A DNA stretch of 39,186 nt. It comes from UMGS1933 sp051891435 (GTDB taxonomy: Bacteria; Bacillota; Clostridia; TANB77; CAG-508). A program made the position numbers and the translations under genes. Shown here piece after piece: positions 26,287-34,857 of this stretch. The stretch is from NCBI GenBank assembly GCA_051891435.1, contig JBJFFE010000055.1:1-39186 (forward strand), in the 5' to 3' direction. Position 1 is the stretch's first letter, and each line of letters opens with the position of its first letter. The notes under the pieces are model-generated. The model searched no databases. It saw only the letters and a program-made list of their open reading frames with translations, and was not told the origin of the DNA.

Positions 26287-27213
26287 ATGAGTGAAGAAAA
26301 AAATATTGCACCAAAAAATGAAAAATTAAATGTAACAAGATATGAAACAGAAAATATAAAAAATTTAATTTATACTATAAGAGGAAAACAAGTAATGCTA
26401 GATAGTGATGTGGCTAGTTTATATAATTATACTACAAAGCGTATAAATGAGACAGTTAGAAGGAATATAAAAAGATTCCCAATGAATTTTTGCTTTAGAT
26501 TAACAGAGATAGAATTAGAAAACTTGAGGTCGCAAATTGCGACCTCAAGTGTAGAAAAAGAAAATTATGGAGGAAGAAGATATTTACCGTATGTATTTAC
26601 AGAACAAGGAATTGCAATGTTATCAGGACTATTGAAAAACGATATTGCTGTAAGTGTAAGTATTAACATTATGAATGCCTTTGTAGAGATGAGAAAATTT
26701 ATAGCTCTAAACGGGCAAATATTTGAGAGACTAACAAATGTAGAATATAAATTATTAGAATATGATAAAAAATTTGAAACGGTTTTCAATGAACTGCAAA
26801 AGGACAAAAAGCAAGAATTTAAACAAAAAATATTCTTTAATGGACAGATTTATGATGCATATAGTTTAATAATTGATATTATTAAAAAAGCAAAAGAAAA
26901 AATATTAATTATAGATAATTATATAGATGATACTATACTAAAAATGTTAACTAAAAAAAGAAGAAATGTTGAAATAATTATAATAACATCAGAAAAAAGT
27001 AACATTTTAAAATTAGATATTCAAAAATTTAATAAAGAATATCCTACATTAAAAATATCTAGAACTAATCAATTTCATGATAGATTTATTGTTATAGATA
27101 ATAAAGAATTATATCATATAGGAGCATCTTTAAAGGACTTAGGAAAGAAATGTTTTGCAATTTCTAAAATAGAAGATATGGAGTATATAGAAAAAATTAA
27201 TCAATATATTTGA
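26287..27213 (+). CDS. ORF6N DNA-binding domain protein fused to a PLD-like C-terminal domain
   Basis: The protein is about 308 residues. The N-terminal part (IYTIRGKQVMLDSDVASLYNYTTKRINETVRRNIKRFPMNFCFRL, then GGRRYLPYVFTEQGIAMLSGLL) is the ORF6N domain, a DNA-binding module common in phages and mobile elements. After a short coiled segment the C-terminal third (ILIIDNYIDDTILKML, FHDRFIVIDNKELYHIGAS) looks like a phospholipase D-like fold with an HxxF-type active site. Host genomes often carry such genes as defence or phage-derived accessories. ATG 26287 is preferred because a weak AGGAT lies upstream and it begins after recG ends; a longer form from 26245 would overlap recG. A 14-bp palindrome lies inside it. 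The target is unknown. Confidence 0.72.
   Translation: MSEEKNIAPKNEKLNVTRYETENIKNLIYTIRGKQVMLDSDVASLYNYTTKRINETVRRNIKRFPMNFCFRLTEIELENLRSQIATSSVEKENYGGRRYLPYVFTEQGIAMLSGLLKNDIAVSVSINIMNAFVEMRKFIALNGQIFERLTNVEYKLLEYDKKFETVFNELQKDKKQEFKQKIFFNGQIYDAYSLIIDIIKKAKEKILIIDNYIDDTILKMLTKKRRNVEIIIITSEKSNILKLDIQKFNKEYPTLKISRTNQFHDRFIVIDNKELYHIGASLKDLGKKCFAISKIEDMEYIEKINQYI
26522..26550. repeat. Perfect 14-bp inverted repeat inside the ORF6N gene
   Basis: ACTTGAGGTCGCAA (26522-26535), one A, then TTGCGACCTCAAGT (26537-26550). It encodes the residues around LRSQIATSS between the two halves of the ORF6N domain. Confidence 0.8.
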
Positions 27214-27282
27214 AGAATTTCCTTGAATAAAATTAAACAATAACTTATAATATAATCAAATTTAAAAATTAGGAGGAAACAT

Positions 27283-27543
27283 ATGGAACAAGTAAAAATA
27301 GGAAAAGTATATAGACATTTTAAAGGAAATTATTACTTTGTAGAAAATGTAGCGTTAGACTCAGAAACTAAAGAAAGAGTAGTAATTTATAAACCATTAT
27401 ATGAACGCCAAGACTCAAAAATCTGGGTAAGAAGAGAAGCAATGTTTTTAGAGGAAATTGACCAAGCAAGAAAAGACAATATAACAGGACAAAAATATAG
27501 ATTTGAATTAGTAGAAGAATTAGGAAAAGATTTTACAAAATAA
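27283..27543 (+). CDS. DUF1653 domain protein
   Basis: The 86-residue protein matches the small DUF1653 family: GKVYRHFKGNYYFVENVALDSET, then VVIYKPLYERQDSKIWVR and a final YRFELVEE. Family members are cytosolic and of unknown function, often found as short stand-alone proteins. AGGAGG lies seven bases before ATG 27283. An upstream TTGAAT and TATAAT pair (about 27223 and 27247) may be its promoter. A hairpin follows that overlaps the start region of gpr. Confidence 0.8.
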   Translation: MEQVKIGKVYRHFKGNYYFVENVALDSETKERVVIYKPLYERQDSKIWVRREAMFLEEIDQARKDNITGQKYRFELVEELGKDFTK

Positions 27544-27550
27544 GTAGTAT

Positions 27551-27600
27551 AAAACCACCTTTATTTACCAAAAATAGTAAAGTAAAGAGGTGGTTTTTTG
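27551..27600 (+). terminator. Terminator-like hairpin that contains the gpr ribosome binding site
   Basis: AAAACCACCT-TTATTTAC (27551-27568) pairs with GTAAAGTAAAGAGGTGGTTTT (27577-27597) with small bulges, followed by TTTTTTG. The right arm contains AGAGGTGG (27586-27593), which lies seven bases before the gpr ATG. It would terminate the DUF1653 transcript, and in any read-through transcript would hide the gpr ribosome binding site. Confidence 0.75.
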
Positions 27601-28536
27601 ATGATTAATTTTAATACAGATTTAGCAGATGAAAGACGTGACATTTATAGAAAAGCAAATAAAATAGAAAAAGATATACCAGGAGTTGAGACTGAAGAAA
27701 GAAAAGTAAATGAAAACATAAATGTTGCGACCGTAAAAATAACAAATGAAGAAGGAGCAGATGCAATAGGAAAACCAATTGGAACATATGTTACTATAGA
27801 TGTAAAAGAACTGAAACTAGCAGGAGAGATAGAAATACAAAAAGCTTCAGAAGTTGTTACAGAAGAGCTTAAAAAAATATTTGATAAACATGTACAAAAT
27901 AGAGATGATATTTTAGTAGTAGGACTAGGAAATGCTTATGTGACACCCGACTCTTTAGGACCGAAAGTAATAAAAGATATAGATGTAACAAGACATTTCT
28001 TAAAATATACGCCTGAATATATAGATCCAAATACTAGACCAGTAACAGCAATATCGCCGGGAGTTTTAGGAACAACTGGGATAGAAACCTCTGAAATAGT
28101 AAAAGGAATAGTAGATAATATAAAACCAAAATTAGTTATTGTAATAGATAGCTTAGCATCAAAAAGTATAGAAAGAATAAGTAGTACAATACAAATAGCA
28201 GATACGGGAATAGTTCCAGGAGCAGGAGTAGGAAATGCAAGAAATGAATTAAGCCAAAACACTCTTGGAATACCAGTAATTGCAATTGGAGTGCCTATGG
28301 TGGTAGAAACAGCAACTCTTGTAAATGATGCATTATATCTTTTTATAAGTAAGCTACAAGAAGAAGCAAAATCAAATGATGAGCTAAATGAACTTAAAGA
28401 AAAAGATAATTATGATGCAATAAAAGAAGCACTAAATCCACAAGGATACAACATGATAGTAACACCAAAAGAAATAGATGATTTAATAGAAAATATGAAA
28501 GATGTAGTAGCAAGAGGAATAAATTATGCATTATGA
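27601..28536 (+). CDS. gpr: Germination protease GPR (spore endopeptidase)
   Basis: GPR is an unusual aspartic-type protease that starts degradation of the small acid-soluble spore proteins on germination. The roughly 311-residue protein begins with the prosequence region FNTDLADERRDIYRKAN and shows the signature VVGLGNAYVTPDSLGPKV, SPGVLGTTGIET, VIVIDSLASKSIERI and TIQIADTGIVPGAGVGNARNEL. These contain the two conserved aspartates reported to be essential in Bacillus GPR. ATG 27601 is used (a TTG at 27598 is too close to the ribosome binding site). No clear SigF or SigG promoter was identified between the preceding gene and the start, so the promoter may lie within the DUF1653 gene. It ends 11 bases before an inverted-repeat element. 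Confidence 0.96.
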   Translation: MINFNTDLADERRDIYRKANKIEKDIPGVETEERKVNENINVATVKITNEEGADAIGKPIGTYVTIDVKELKLAGEIEIQKASEVVTEELKKIFDKHVQNRDDILVVGLGNAYVTPDSLGPKVIKDIDVTRHFLKYTPEYIDPNTRPVTAISPGVLGTTGIETSEIVKGIVDNIKPKLVIVIDSLASKSIERISSTIQIADTGIVPGAGVGNARNELSQNTLGIPVIAIGVPMVVETATLVNDALYLFISKLQEEAKSNDELNELKEKDNYDAIKEALNPQGYNMIVTPKEIDDLIENMKDVVARGINYAL

Positions 28537-28546
28537 TTATTAAACA

Positions 28547-28698
28547 GATTGTAATTTGTTAGGGAAATGTTTATGGCGAATGTTGTAGGGGTCGCCGTCC
28601 TCGGCGACCCGTAATAATGATTATTCACAGATTTACGGGTCGCCCAAGAGTGCGACCCCTACACCTTCAAAATAAATTTCCCCTACAAATTACAATTT
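28547..28698. repeat. MITE-like nested inverted-repeat element, copy B
   Basis: It is almost identical to copy A (1946-2099): same AT-rich arms, same GTAGGGGTCGCCGTCC core. Differences are a CACATA/CACAGA change, one missing T in CTTCTAAAAT, and one base at the left end. It fills the gap between the converging gpr and traX-like genes and its right end overlaps the stop codon of the latter by two bases. Confidence 0.8.
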
Positions 28699-29383
28699 AC
28701 CTAATAAATGAAATAATGCTTAGGACTAATAAATGAACTGGATAAAAGATGTAAAATAAATATTTTGCATCTTTTCCTTTTTTACCATTATAAAGTAAAA
28801 GAGGAATAATAGCCAAAAAAGTAAAATACATACACATTGAATAATGATTTCCAGAAAATATGTAAGAAAAAGGAAGCCCATATTTAATAATAGATAAATA
28901 ATATTTTAAAATAACTGATAAAATAAAAACTATACTCATATATATTTTTTTATCTTTTAATAAATAAAACATAAATATTATAAAAACACCAAAAAAACCA
29001 TAATCAAATTTACAAACTTCTGCAATTACTCCTAAAAGAAGACAAGAAGAAAACCCCACAAATTTATTATATTTATCATAAATTAAAATAGTAAGTAAGC
29101 CAAATAACAATGTAAAAATAACATTTATTGCAAAAGTATCAAAAACCACATAATAGAAAAGCATATAAGGAATTTGAGAAATAAGAGCAAATAATCCCAA
29201 ACGAGTCATATATTTTTTTATATCATGTGTATGAATATACCCTTGTACAATTTGAAAAGAAAAAATCGGAAAAGCAAATCTTCCAATATAATTTAAAAAA
29301 GTTAATTTACCAAAAACTGCATCTCCAAAATGGTCACAAAGCATACACACACATGCAAAGATTTTTAGAACAAAAGAACTCAT
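28697..29383 (-). CDS. traX: TraX family membrane protein
   Basis: The 228-residue protein is almost entirely hydrophobic, with about seven helices. It shows the family pattern: FACVCMLCDHFGDAVFGK near the start, YIGRFAFPIFSFQIVQGYIHT, RLGLFALISQIPYML, and a late YPVHLLVLSIIS. TraX was first described as an acetylase of F-pilin, but chromosomal TraX proteins in Clostridia are probably membrane acyltransferases of unknown substrate. There is no conjugation locus here. On the minus strand AGGTGT precedes the ATG at 29383. It sits between two copies of the repeat family, and its stop codon is formed partly by copy B. Confidence 0.82.
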   Translation of the reverse strand: MSSFVLKIFACVCMLCDHFGDAVFGKLTFLNYIGRFAFPIFSFQIVQGYIHTHDIKKYMTRLGLFALISQIPYMLFYYVVFDTFAINVIFTLLFGLLTILIYDKYNKFVGFSSCLLLGVIAEVCKFDYGFFGVFIIFMFYLLKDKKIYMSIVFILSVILKYYLSIIKYGLPFSYIFSGNHYSMCMYFTFLAIIPLLLYNGKKGKDAKYLFYIFYPVHLLVLSIISFIR

Positions 29384-29451
29384 ATACTACACCTCTTTTT
29401 CATATAAAGATTATAATATATGAAAATAAAAAAATAAAGATAAAATTAGAT

Positions 29452-29598
29452 AAATTGTAATTTGTTAGGGAAATGTTTATTGCGAACGTTGTAGGGGTCG
29501 GTCTTGACCGACCCGCTAATATGACCTTCTTTAGCGGGCTGGTCAAGACCAGCCCCTACACATTTTGTAATAAATTCATCCCTAACAAATTACAATTT
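29452..29598. repeat. MITE-like nested inverted-repeat element, copy C (different core)
   Basis: The outer arms (AAATTGTAATTTGTTAGGG and CCTAACAAATTACAATTT) match copies A and B, but the core reads GTAGGGGTCGGTCTTGACCGACCCGCTAA and its inverse TTAGCGGGCTGGTCAAGACCAGCCCCTAC. So the arms are conserved while the GC-rich core differs, with a GGTCTTGACC motif shared with copy E. Its right arm overlaps the last codons of the ytxC-like gene. Confidence 0.8.
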
Positions 29599-30447
29599 TG
29601 TATTAGATAAATTACTACTTTGTTTTTTGTATAATCTACAAATATCACAATCATTACATAAATGAACACGTTTATCAAAAATAAGTTTCAAAGTATTTAT
29701 AAACTCGTCTTCTTCATCAATCAAATGAATATATAAATCTCTAGGCAGAAGAGTAAGTAAAATATTTAAAGCATAATCATTACTAGAAAATGTAATATCA
29801 GATAAATAGTGAACATTAAAAACATTATTATTAACAGGAATAATATTTTTAGATTTATCTAATAAAATAGATTCCCTATTTTTATATATTAAATGGATTT
29901 TATCAGAAACATTTTCAGATGAAGCCACATAGGTTTTAAGCAAATTTACAAATTCCAAATATTCTTTATCTATAATAAATTTATTAACACACATATCAAT
30001 AATAGTATTAATATATTTAACATAATTATATAATCTAAAACGAATAAAACCATTTAAATTTATAGATTTATAATTACTTAAATATTCAAAGAAAGAACTT
30101 TCAATCATATGGTATCTGTCAAAAGAATCTTCATAATTTAAATTATCTATACAAATTTCAAAAATTGATTTCTGCTCATCTGGGGCAAAATAGAAATAAT
30201 CAAAATCAATTAATTTTTTTATAATTAAATTCTCGTATAAATCTAAAACTAAATAAGATAATAATTTAGATATAGAAGAAAGAAATAAAGAAAGGGCTTT
30301 GCCTTTATAGTGAATAATAACATTTGTATAATTTTTAAATTTATGGCATGAAAAATAAGTGTTAGGAATATTTAATTGTTCTAATTCATTAATAATATAG
30401 AATATTGCATTTTTATCATTAGATTTAATACAAATTGATTTAGACAA
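29590..30447 (-). CDS. ytxC: YtxC-like sporulation protein
   Basis: The 285-residue protein contains the segment NLNGFIRFRLYNYVKYINTIIDMCVNKFI, which I recognise as the hallmark of YtxC-type putative sporulation proteins, together with a C-terminal YLIHLIDEEDE-like region (RDLYIHLIDEEDEFINTLKLIFDKRV) and a cysteine cluster CNDCDICRLY close to the end. Biochemical function is not known. The start is preceded by AAGAAGGGAAATT on the minus strand. The last codons, K-L-stop (AAA TTG TAA), come from the right arm of repeat copy C, so insertion of that element may have replaced the original C-terminus. Confidence 0.75.
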   Translation of the reverse strand: MSKSICIKSNDKNAIFYIINELEQLNIPNTYFSCHKFKNYTNVIIHYKGKALSLFLSSISKLLSYLVLDLYENLIIKKLIDFDYFYFAPDEQKSIFEICIDNLNYEDSFDRYHMIESSFFEYLSNYKSINLNGFIRFRLYNYVKYINTIIDMCVNKFIIDKEYLEFVNLLKTYVASSENVSDKIHLIYKNRESILLDKSKNIIPVNNNVFNVHYLSDITFSSNDYALNILLTLLPRDLYIHLIDEEDEFINTLKLIFDKRVHLCNDCDICRLYKKQSSNLSNTKL

Positions 30448-30545
30448 AAATTTCCCTTCTTTCTTAAAAGTATATGTATATTTTTTACTTAAAAATATTT
30501 TATATACATATATTATTAAGAAAAGGGAACATTTGAGAGTGTCCT

Positions 30546-32135
30546 TTAATAATAAATCATATAATCTATAAATGGAAAGATTGAGTCCTGTTTTGAAATT
30601 TGTTTTAAAAAAACTTCATCTATATTATTAGAATTTATTTGTTCATATAGTTTGGTAAAACGACCAATATGATCTTTAATTCTTTTTTTTGCATAATCTA
30701 CCATTGTACCATGAGTAATAATAAATAACCAGTCACTACTTTGAGCAAGCAGTAGTTCTCTTGCACATTGATTTAAGGCTTTTCTTAGTATACCTTTCGC
30801 ATTTGGAAACTTATGTGCAAGCTCCACCATTCTATCTCCTGCAACATGTAAATGCTTGTGAACATAATCATTTGAATGGTTTAGCCAAACTTCACTGTAA
30901 CCATTAGCTCCCCAACTAGAAATACAAGGAGAACACATTTGCATTTCTGGATATTTATCAATATACTCACCAGGAGTAATTAATTTAAAATTACTATCAT
31001 CATAAAAAATTTTTTTAAACAAAACATACAAAAAGTCTGGACCTTCATACCACCAATGACCATAAAGCTCTGCATCATATGGGCAAACAATAATAGGAGG
31101 AACATCCATGTAAGATGAAAGCTCATTTATTTGTTTTTCTCTCGAATCAAAAAAATGCCCAGCATGTTTACAAACAGAGTCATAAGCCCAGTCTAAATTA
31201 TAATAATCTTTAAAATCTCCTTGCTTAGAAGTAATTCTATGATATTTAATTCCAGTATTAACTCTGACCCCATTTTTTGCAATATAAGGCTTAATATAAT
31301 CATAATCTGCATCATAACCAATATCACGATAGAATTCTCTGTAGTTAAAATCACCTGGATATCCACAAACAGAACTCCATACTTGTTTAGAACTTTCAAT
31401 ATCTCTACCAAAAACTGCGATTCCATTTGGAGTAGAGATTGGTGCGAATGTTCCATAAATTGGGGTTGGATTTGCATATAAAATTCCATGAGATTCTACT
31501 AATATATATTCTAAACCAAATTCTTTCAAATATTTATCTGCTTGATGGACATAACCACATTCAGGAAGCCAAATACCACGAGGCTGTTTACCAAAATATT
31601 TTTTATAAGTTTCTACACCAATTGCAATTTGAGCACGTATAGTTTTTTCATTTACTGAGAGAATAGGAAAGTAGCCATGTGTTGCACCACAAGTAATAAT
31701 TTCTAAAACCCCAATATCTTGGAAATGTTTAAAAGCCTCAATTAGATTGCAATTATAAATGTCTTTAAATACATGTAAATCATTCGAATATCTATCTAAA
31801 TAATAATGAGAAAGTTTGTTTAAATGCTCGTCATTAGCGGTTCTTTTAACCTCTTTTTTACAAAGTTCAATGTGTTTGTTTAGATATTTTATGTATCTTC
31901 TTTGAAGTAATTTATTATCAAGCATAGATAATAGAGGGGGAGAAAAGTTCATTGTAATTTTAAAATCAACTTTTTCCTCCTCTAATTTTTTAAAATTCAA
32001 TAGTAGAGGAATATAAGTTTCAGAAATAGCTTCAAAAAGCCATTCTTCCTCTAAATAATCTTCACTTTCTGGATGATGTATAAATGGTAAATGAGCATGT
32101 AAGATAAAACTTACATATCCTTTTGTTTCTTTCAT
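30546..32135 (-). CDS. Glycoside hydrolase family 57 protein (1,4-alpha-glucan branching enzyme type)
   Basis: The 529-residue protein begins GYVSFILHAHLPFIHHPE, a GH57 signature, and contains KITMNFSPPLLSML, ITCGATHGYFPIL, GIWLPECGYV (nucleophile Glu) and CPYDAELYGHWWYEGPDFL (acid/base Asp). This matches GH57 branching enzymes with a DUF1957 C-terminal region (WLFIITHGTMVDYAKKRIKDH), which form alpha-1,6 branches in glycogen. It is probably cytosolic, with no signal peptide. It lies 20 bases downstream of the DUF4912 gene on the minus strand with AAAGGAGAG at its start, so the two form an operon, a pairing I have seen in Clostridia. glmM on the other strand shares the sugar-phosphate theme but is divergent. 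Confidence 0.9.
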   Translation of the reverse strand: MKETKGYVSFILHAHLPFIHHPESEDYLEEEWLFEAISETYIPLLLNFKKLEEEKVDFKITMNFSPPLLSMLDNKLLQRRYIKYLNKHIELCKKEVKRTANDEHLNKLSHYYLDRYSNDLHVFKDIYNCNLIEAFKHFQDIGVLEIITCGATHGYFPILSVNEKTIRAQIAIGVETYKKYFGKQPRGIWLPECGYVHQADKYLKEFGLEYILVESHGILYANPTPIYGTFAPISTPNGIAVFGRDIESSKQVWSSVCGYPGDFNYREFYRDIGYDADYDYIKPYIAKNGVRVNTGIKYHRITSKQGDFKDYYNLDWAYDSVCKHAGHFFDSREKQINELSSYMDVPPIIVCPYDAELYGHWWYEGPDFLYVLFKKIFYDDSNFKLITPGEYIDKYPEMQMCSPCISSWGANGYSEVWLNHSNDYVHKHLHVAGDRMVELAHKFPNAKGILRKALNQCARELLLAQSSDWLFIITHGTMVDYAKKRIKDHIGRFTKLYEQINSNNIDEVFLKQISKQDSIFPFIDYMIYY

Positions 32136-32155
32136 TTTAAGCTCTCCTTTGTGTT

Positions 32156-32875
32156 TTAATTTGATGATGGATTATTAATAGTTCTTAAATCTTTCTCATC
32201 GTAAAATTTCTTATAGAACGAATTCGCATTACGTACATTTCCTAAATGATTAATAAACTGTAAATTAACAACAGATTTACTAATGACATTATTTGTTTTT
32301 ACATTTTTAAAGAAAATTTCTTTTCTATTTTGTTCAAATAAAATATGGTTATTTGGAACTTCCAATTGCTTTGAAGAAGTAATTGGAACAGAAAAATTAT
32401 TTTCTTTAACTTTCCTAATAAGTTCAACACTATATTTGCAATCACTATCTGGAATATCAAAATACCAACTATTAGCAAAATCATTTATTTCAATTTCAAA
32501 AGAGTAATTTTTTGTTTCATTTTTTACAATTAGATAGGGAATAGATTTTTCGAAAAAATCTTTACCATTTTCTTCTAAAAACTTTTGTCTATCATCTTCT
32601 GAAATTTCCCAATAAACAAATAATTTCTTAGGAGTTTGGAAAAGAAGATTAACAATAGTTTTATTATATCTATTTGGTAAATCATAATATTCAATTATAT
32701 TAGAGACAGATTTTTTATTAGTTCTTTTATTGGTATTAGTAGTTTTGCGAGTAGCAGTTTCCTTTTTAGGAAGAATTTCCTTTGGGGTAGTAGTTTTTTT
32801 ATTAGGTACTTCTTGTGTTGACTTTACCTTAGAAACAGCTACTTTTTTAGATTTAGTGGTTTTTGTAGTTGCCAT
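32156..32875 (-). CDS. DUF4912 domain protein
   Basis: The 239-residue protein has a lysine- and threonine-rich, low-complexity N-terminal tail (about residues 1-60) followed by DLPNRYNKTIVNLLFQTPKKLFVYWEIS, EIEINDFANSWYFDIPDSDCKYSVELI, and a long tail. The middle matches the DUF4912 family, whose fold resembles a carbohydrate-binding module and which is often paired with GH57 branching enzymes. I infer a role in glycogen binding or regulation, unproven. GGAGGTTTAT precedes the ATG on the minus strand. The divergent gap to glmM (32876-33060) holds AT-rich promoter sequence for both directions. Confidence 0.75.
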   Translation of the reverse strand: MATTKTTKSKKVAVSKVKSTQEVPNKKTTTPKEILPKKETATRKTTNTNKRTNKKSVSNIIEYYDLPNRYNKTIVNLLFQTPKKLFVYWEISEDDRQKFLEENGKDFFEKSIPYLIVKNETKNYSFEIEINDFANSWYFDIPDSDCKYSVELIRKVKENNFSVPITSSKQLEVPNNHILFEQNRKEIFFKNVKTNNVISKSVVNLQFINHLGNVRNANSFYKKFYDEKDLRTINNPSSN

Positions 32876-32995
32876 ATAAACCTCCGTTCGAGTAAATAAT
32901 ACTCTATATATTATTCAAATTATTATATAATAGTATATCAAAACACAAATAAATTCAAGATAAAATTATATAAAAAAATAAAAATAAAAAAACTA

Positions 32996-33025
32996 TTGCT
33001 TTTTTTGTATAAAAACATATATAAT
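32996..33025 (+). promoter_or_regulatory. Likely glmM promoter
   Basis: TTGCTT (32996-33001) and TATAAT (33020-33025) with 18-bp spacing, about 35 bases before the start codon. Confidence 0.55.
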
Positions 33026-33060
33026 ATATTAAAGCACAGATGGATTAGGAGGAAAGACAA

Positions 33061-34425
33061 ATGAAAAAATACTTTGGAACAGATGGAATAAGAAGGATCG
33101 CCAATACTGAGCTTACACCAGAATTAGTATATAAAGTAGCAAAGGCAGGAGCTTATGTATTGTCAAAACATACAGATAAAACGCCAACAATATTAATAGG
33201 AAGAGATACAAGACTTTCAGGAACTTTAATAGAAAGTGCTATGACTGCAGGATTTTTAAGCTATGGAGCAAATGTAAAACAATTAGGGGTTATACCTACA
33301 CCAGGTGTGGCATATTTAACAAAAAGGTTAAAAGCAGATGCAAGTGTTGTTATATCTGCATCGCATAACACATATGACTTTAATGGAGTAAAATATTTTA
33401 GTAATAAAGGAATGAAAATTCCAGATGAAATAGAAGAAGAAATAGAAGAGGTTATGGAATCTGGAAAACTAGATAAGCTAACCGCTCTTTCTGATAAAAT
33501 AGGTGTTGCAGAGGACAGACAAGATTTAATTGAAGAATATGTATTTTTCTTTAGAAAAATTTTTGAAGAAAATTTGGAAAACTTTGATAAAGAAAATTTT
33601 ATAGTAGGGTTAGATGTTGCAAATGGTGCAACTTATAAAGTGGCTGAACAAGTATTTGAAAAATTAGGAATAAAATTTGAAATAATTCATAATGAACCAA
33701 ATGGAACTAATATTAACGATAATTGCGGTTCAACTCATTTAGAGAGTCTAAAAGAATTAGTAACTCAAAAACATTTGAATCTAGGAATAGCATACGATGG
33801 TGATGGAGATAGATGTTTAGCTATTGACGAAAATGGAAATGAAGTTGATGGAGATATGCTACTTGCAATTTTTGCAGCATATTTAAAAGAAAAAGGGAAA
33901 TTAAAAAAAGATACTGTTGTTGCTACAATAATGAGCAATTTGGGATTAAAAAAATTCGCTCAGAATAATAACATGAATTTTGAAGCAACAAGCGTTGGAG
34001 ATAGATATGTTTTAGAAAAAATGTTAAAAGAAGGTTATAATTTGGGAGGAGAACAATCTGGACACATAATATTATTAGATTATAACCCAACTGGAGATGG
34101 AATATTAACGTCTTTAATGTTAATACAAATTATGCTAGAGAAAAACTTAAAATTATCAGAACTTTGCAAAGTTATAAAAAAATATCCTCAAGTTTTATTA
34201 AATGTGAGAGTAAAAAATGATAAGAAACCAAATTATCAAACAGATGAAGAAATACAAAAAGAAATAAAAAAATTACAAGAAGAATTTGAAGATAATGGAA
34301 GAGTGCTTGTTAGAGCTTCAGGAACTGAACCTATTATAAGAGTTATGATTGAAGGGGAAAATCAAAAAGATATTGAAGAAAAAGCACAAAAATTAGCGAA
34401 TTTAATTAAAATTAAATTAAATTAA
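33061..34425 (+). CDS. glmM: Phosphoglucosamine mutase
   Basis: The 454-residue enzyme interconverts glucosamine-6-phosphate and glucosamine-1-phosphate on the way to UDP-GlcNAc for the cell wall. It begins KKYFGTDGIRRIAN, then IGRDTRLSGTLIESA, the active-site phosphoserine loop ISASHNTYDFNG (usual form is SASHNPYxxNG), the metal loop AYDGDGDRCLAID, the sugar-binding GGEQSGHIIL, and the phosphate-binding RASGTEPIIRVM. Length is normal. AGGAGGAAAG precedes ATG 33061. It has no CGG codon and no interruption. Confidence 0.96.
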   Translation: MKKYFGTDGIRRIANTELTPELVYKVAKAGAYVLSKHTDKTPTILIGRDTRLSGTLIESAMTAGFLSYGANVKQLGVIPTPGVAYLTKRLKADASVVISASHNTYDFNGVKYFSNKGMKIPDEIEEEIEEVMESGKLDKLTALSDKIGVAEDRQDLIEEYVFFFRKIFEENLENFDKENFIVGLDVANGATYKVAEQVFEKLGIKFEIIHNEPNGTNINDNCGSTHLESLKELVTQKHLNLGIAYDGDGDRCLAIDENGNEVDGDMLLAIFAAYLKEKGKLKKDTVVATIMSNLGLKKFAQNNNMNFEATSVGDRYVLEKMLKEGYNLGGEQSGHIILLDYNPTGDGILTSLMLIQIMLEKNLKLSELCKVIKKYPQVLLNVRVKNDKKPNYQTDEEIQKEIKKLQEEFEDNGRVLVRASGTEPIIRVMIEGENQKDIEEKAQKLANLIKIKLN

Positions 34426-34448
34426 AAACAAAAGAAGGGGGAAGAAAA

Positions 34449-34781
34449 ATGTTTTTATTAAATACAACTCAGCCATTAACAGTATTGCTTTTGTTAGCTG
34501 CAACAGTTTTATTAATTTTTTTGGGAAAAGAAATAAAGAAACCTATTATCCCAGCCATTGCGTTAACAGTATTTTTATTAATATTACTAATGCATTCAGT
34601 ACAACTATGTATGCCAAGTTATGAAGAGTATTATGCAACAATTAGATACTGTATAGCATTTGAATTGGTAATGGTATTTATTACATTTTTTTCATATCTA
34701 TGGATTGACGATGTTGCAAGTAAATTCTACAATAAAAAAAGCATTGATAATAGCTTAGACTGGTTTTGGAAACAAGTTTAA
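34449..34781 (+). CDS. Small multi-pass membrane protein of unknown function
   Basis: The 110-residue protein has three hydrophobic helices (LTVLLLLAATVLLIFLG, IIPAIALTVFLLILLMHSVQLC, FELVMVFITFFSYLWIDDV) and a short charged end. I do not recognise the family. It starts 23 bases after glmM with AAGAAGGGGGAAG upstream, so it is probably expressed with it, and is followed by a small GC-rich hairpin. The real protein status is supported by the ribosome binding site and the spacing. Confidence 0.65.
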   Translation: MFLLNTTQPLTVLLLLAATVLLIFLGKEIKKPIIPAIALTVFLLILLMHSVQLCMPSYEEYYATIRYCIAFELVMVFITFFSYLWIDDVASKFYNKKSIDNSLDWFWKQV

Positions 34782-34806
34782 TTTAAGTGATATGTAAATG
34801 TTTTAT

Positions 34807-34829
34807 GGGCGCAAGTAAAAAATGCGCCT
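34807..34829 (+). terminator. Small GC-rich hairpin before the kinase gene
   Basis: GGGCGCA (34807-34813) pairs with TGCGCC(T) (34823-34829) around an A-rich loop, followed by TATTATAATATAATAAAAGG, which also includes a TATAAT near the kinase start. Confidence 0.5.
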
Positions 34830-34857
34830 ATTATAATATAATAAAAGGAGCAAAAGA

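Noticed and set aside
28697..29383. TraX as evidence for a conjugative element
   Set aside because: No transfer, relaxase or integrase genes are nearby; chromosomal TraX homologues are common in Clostridia.
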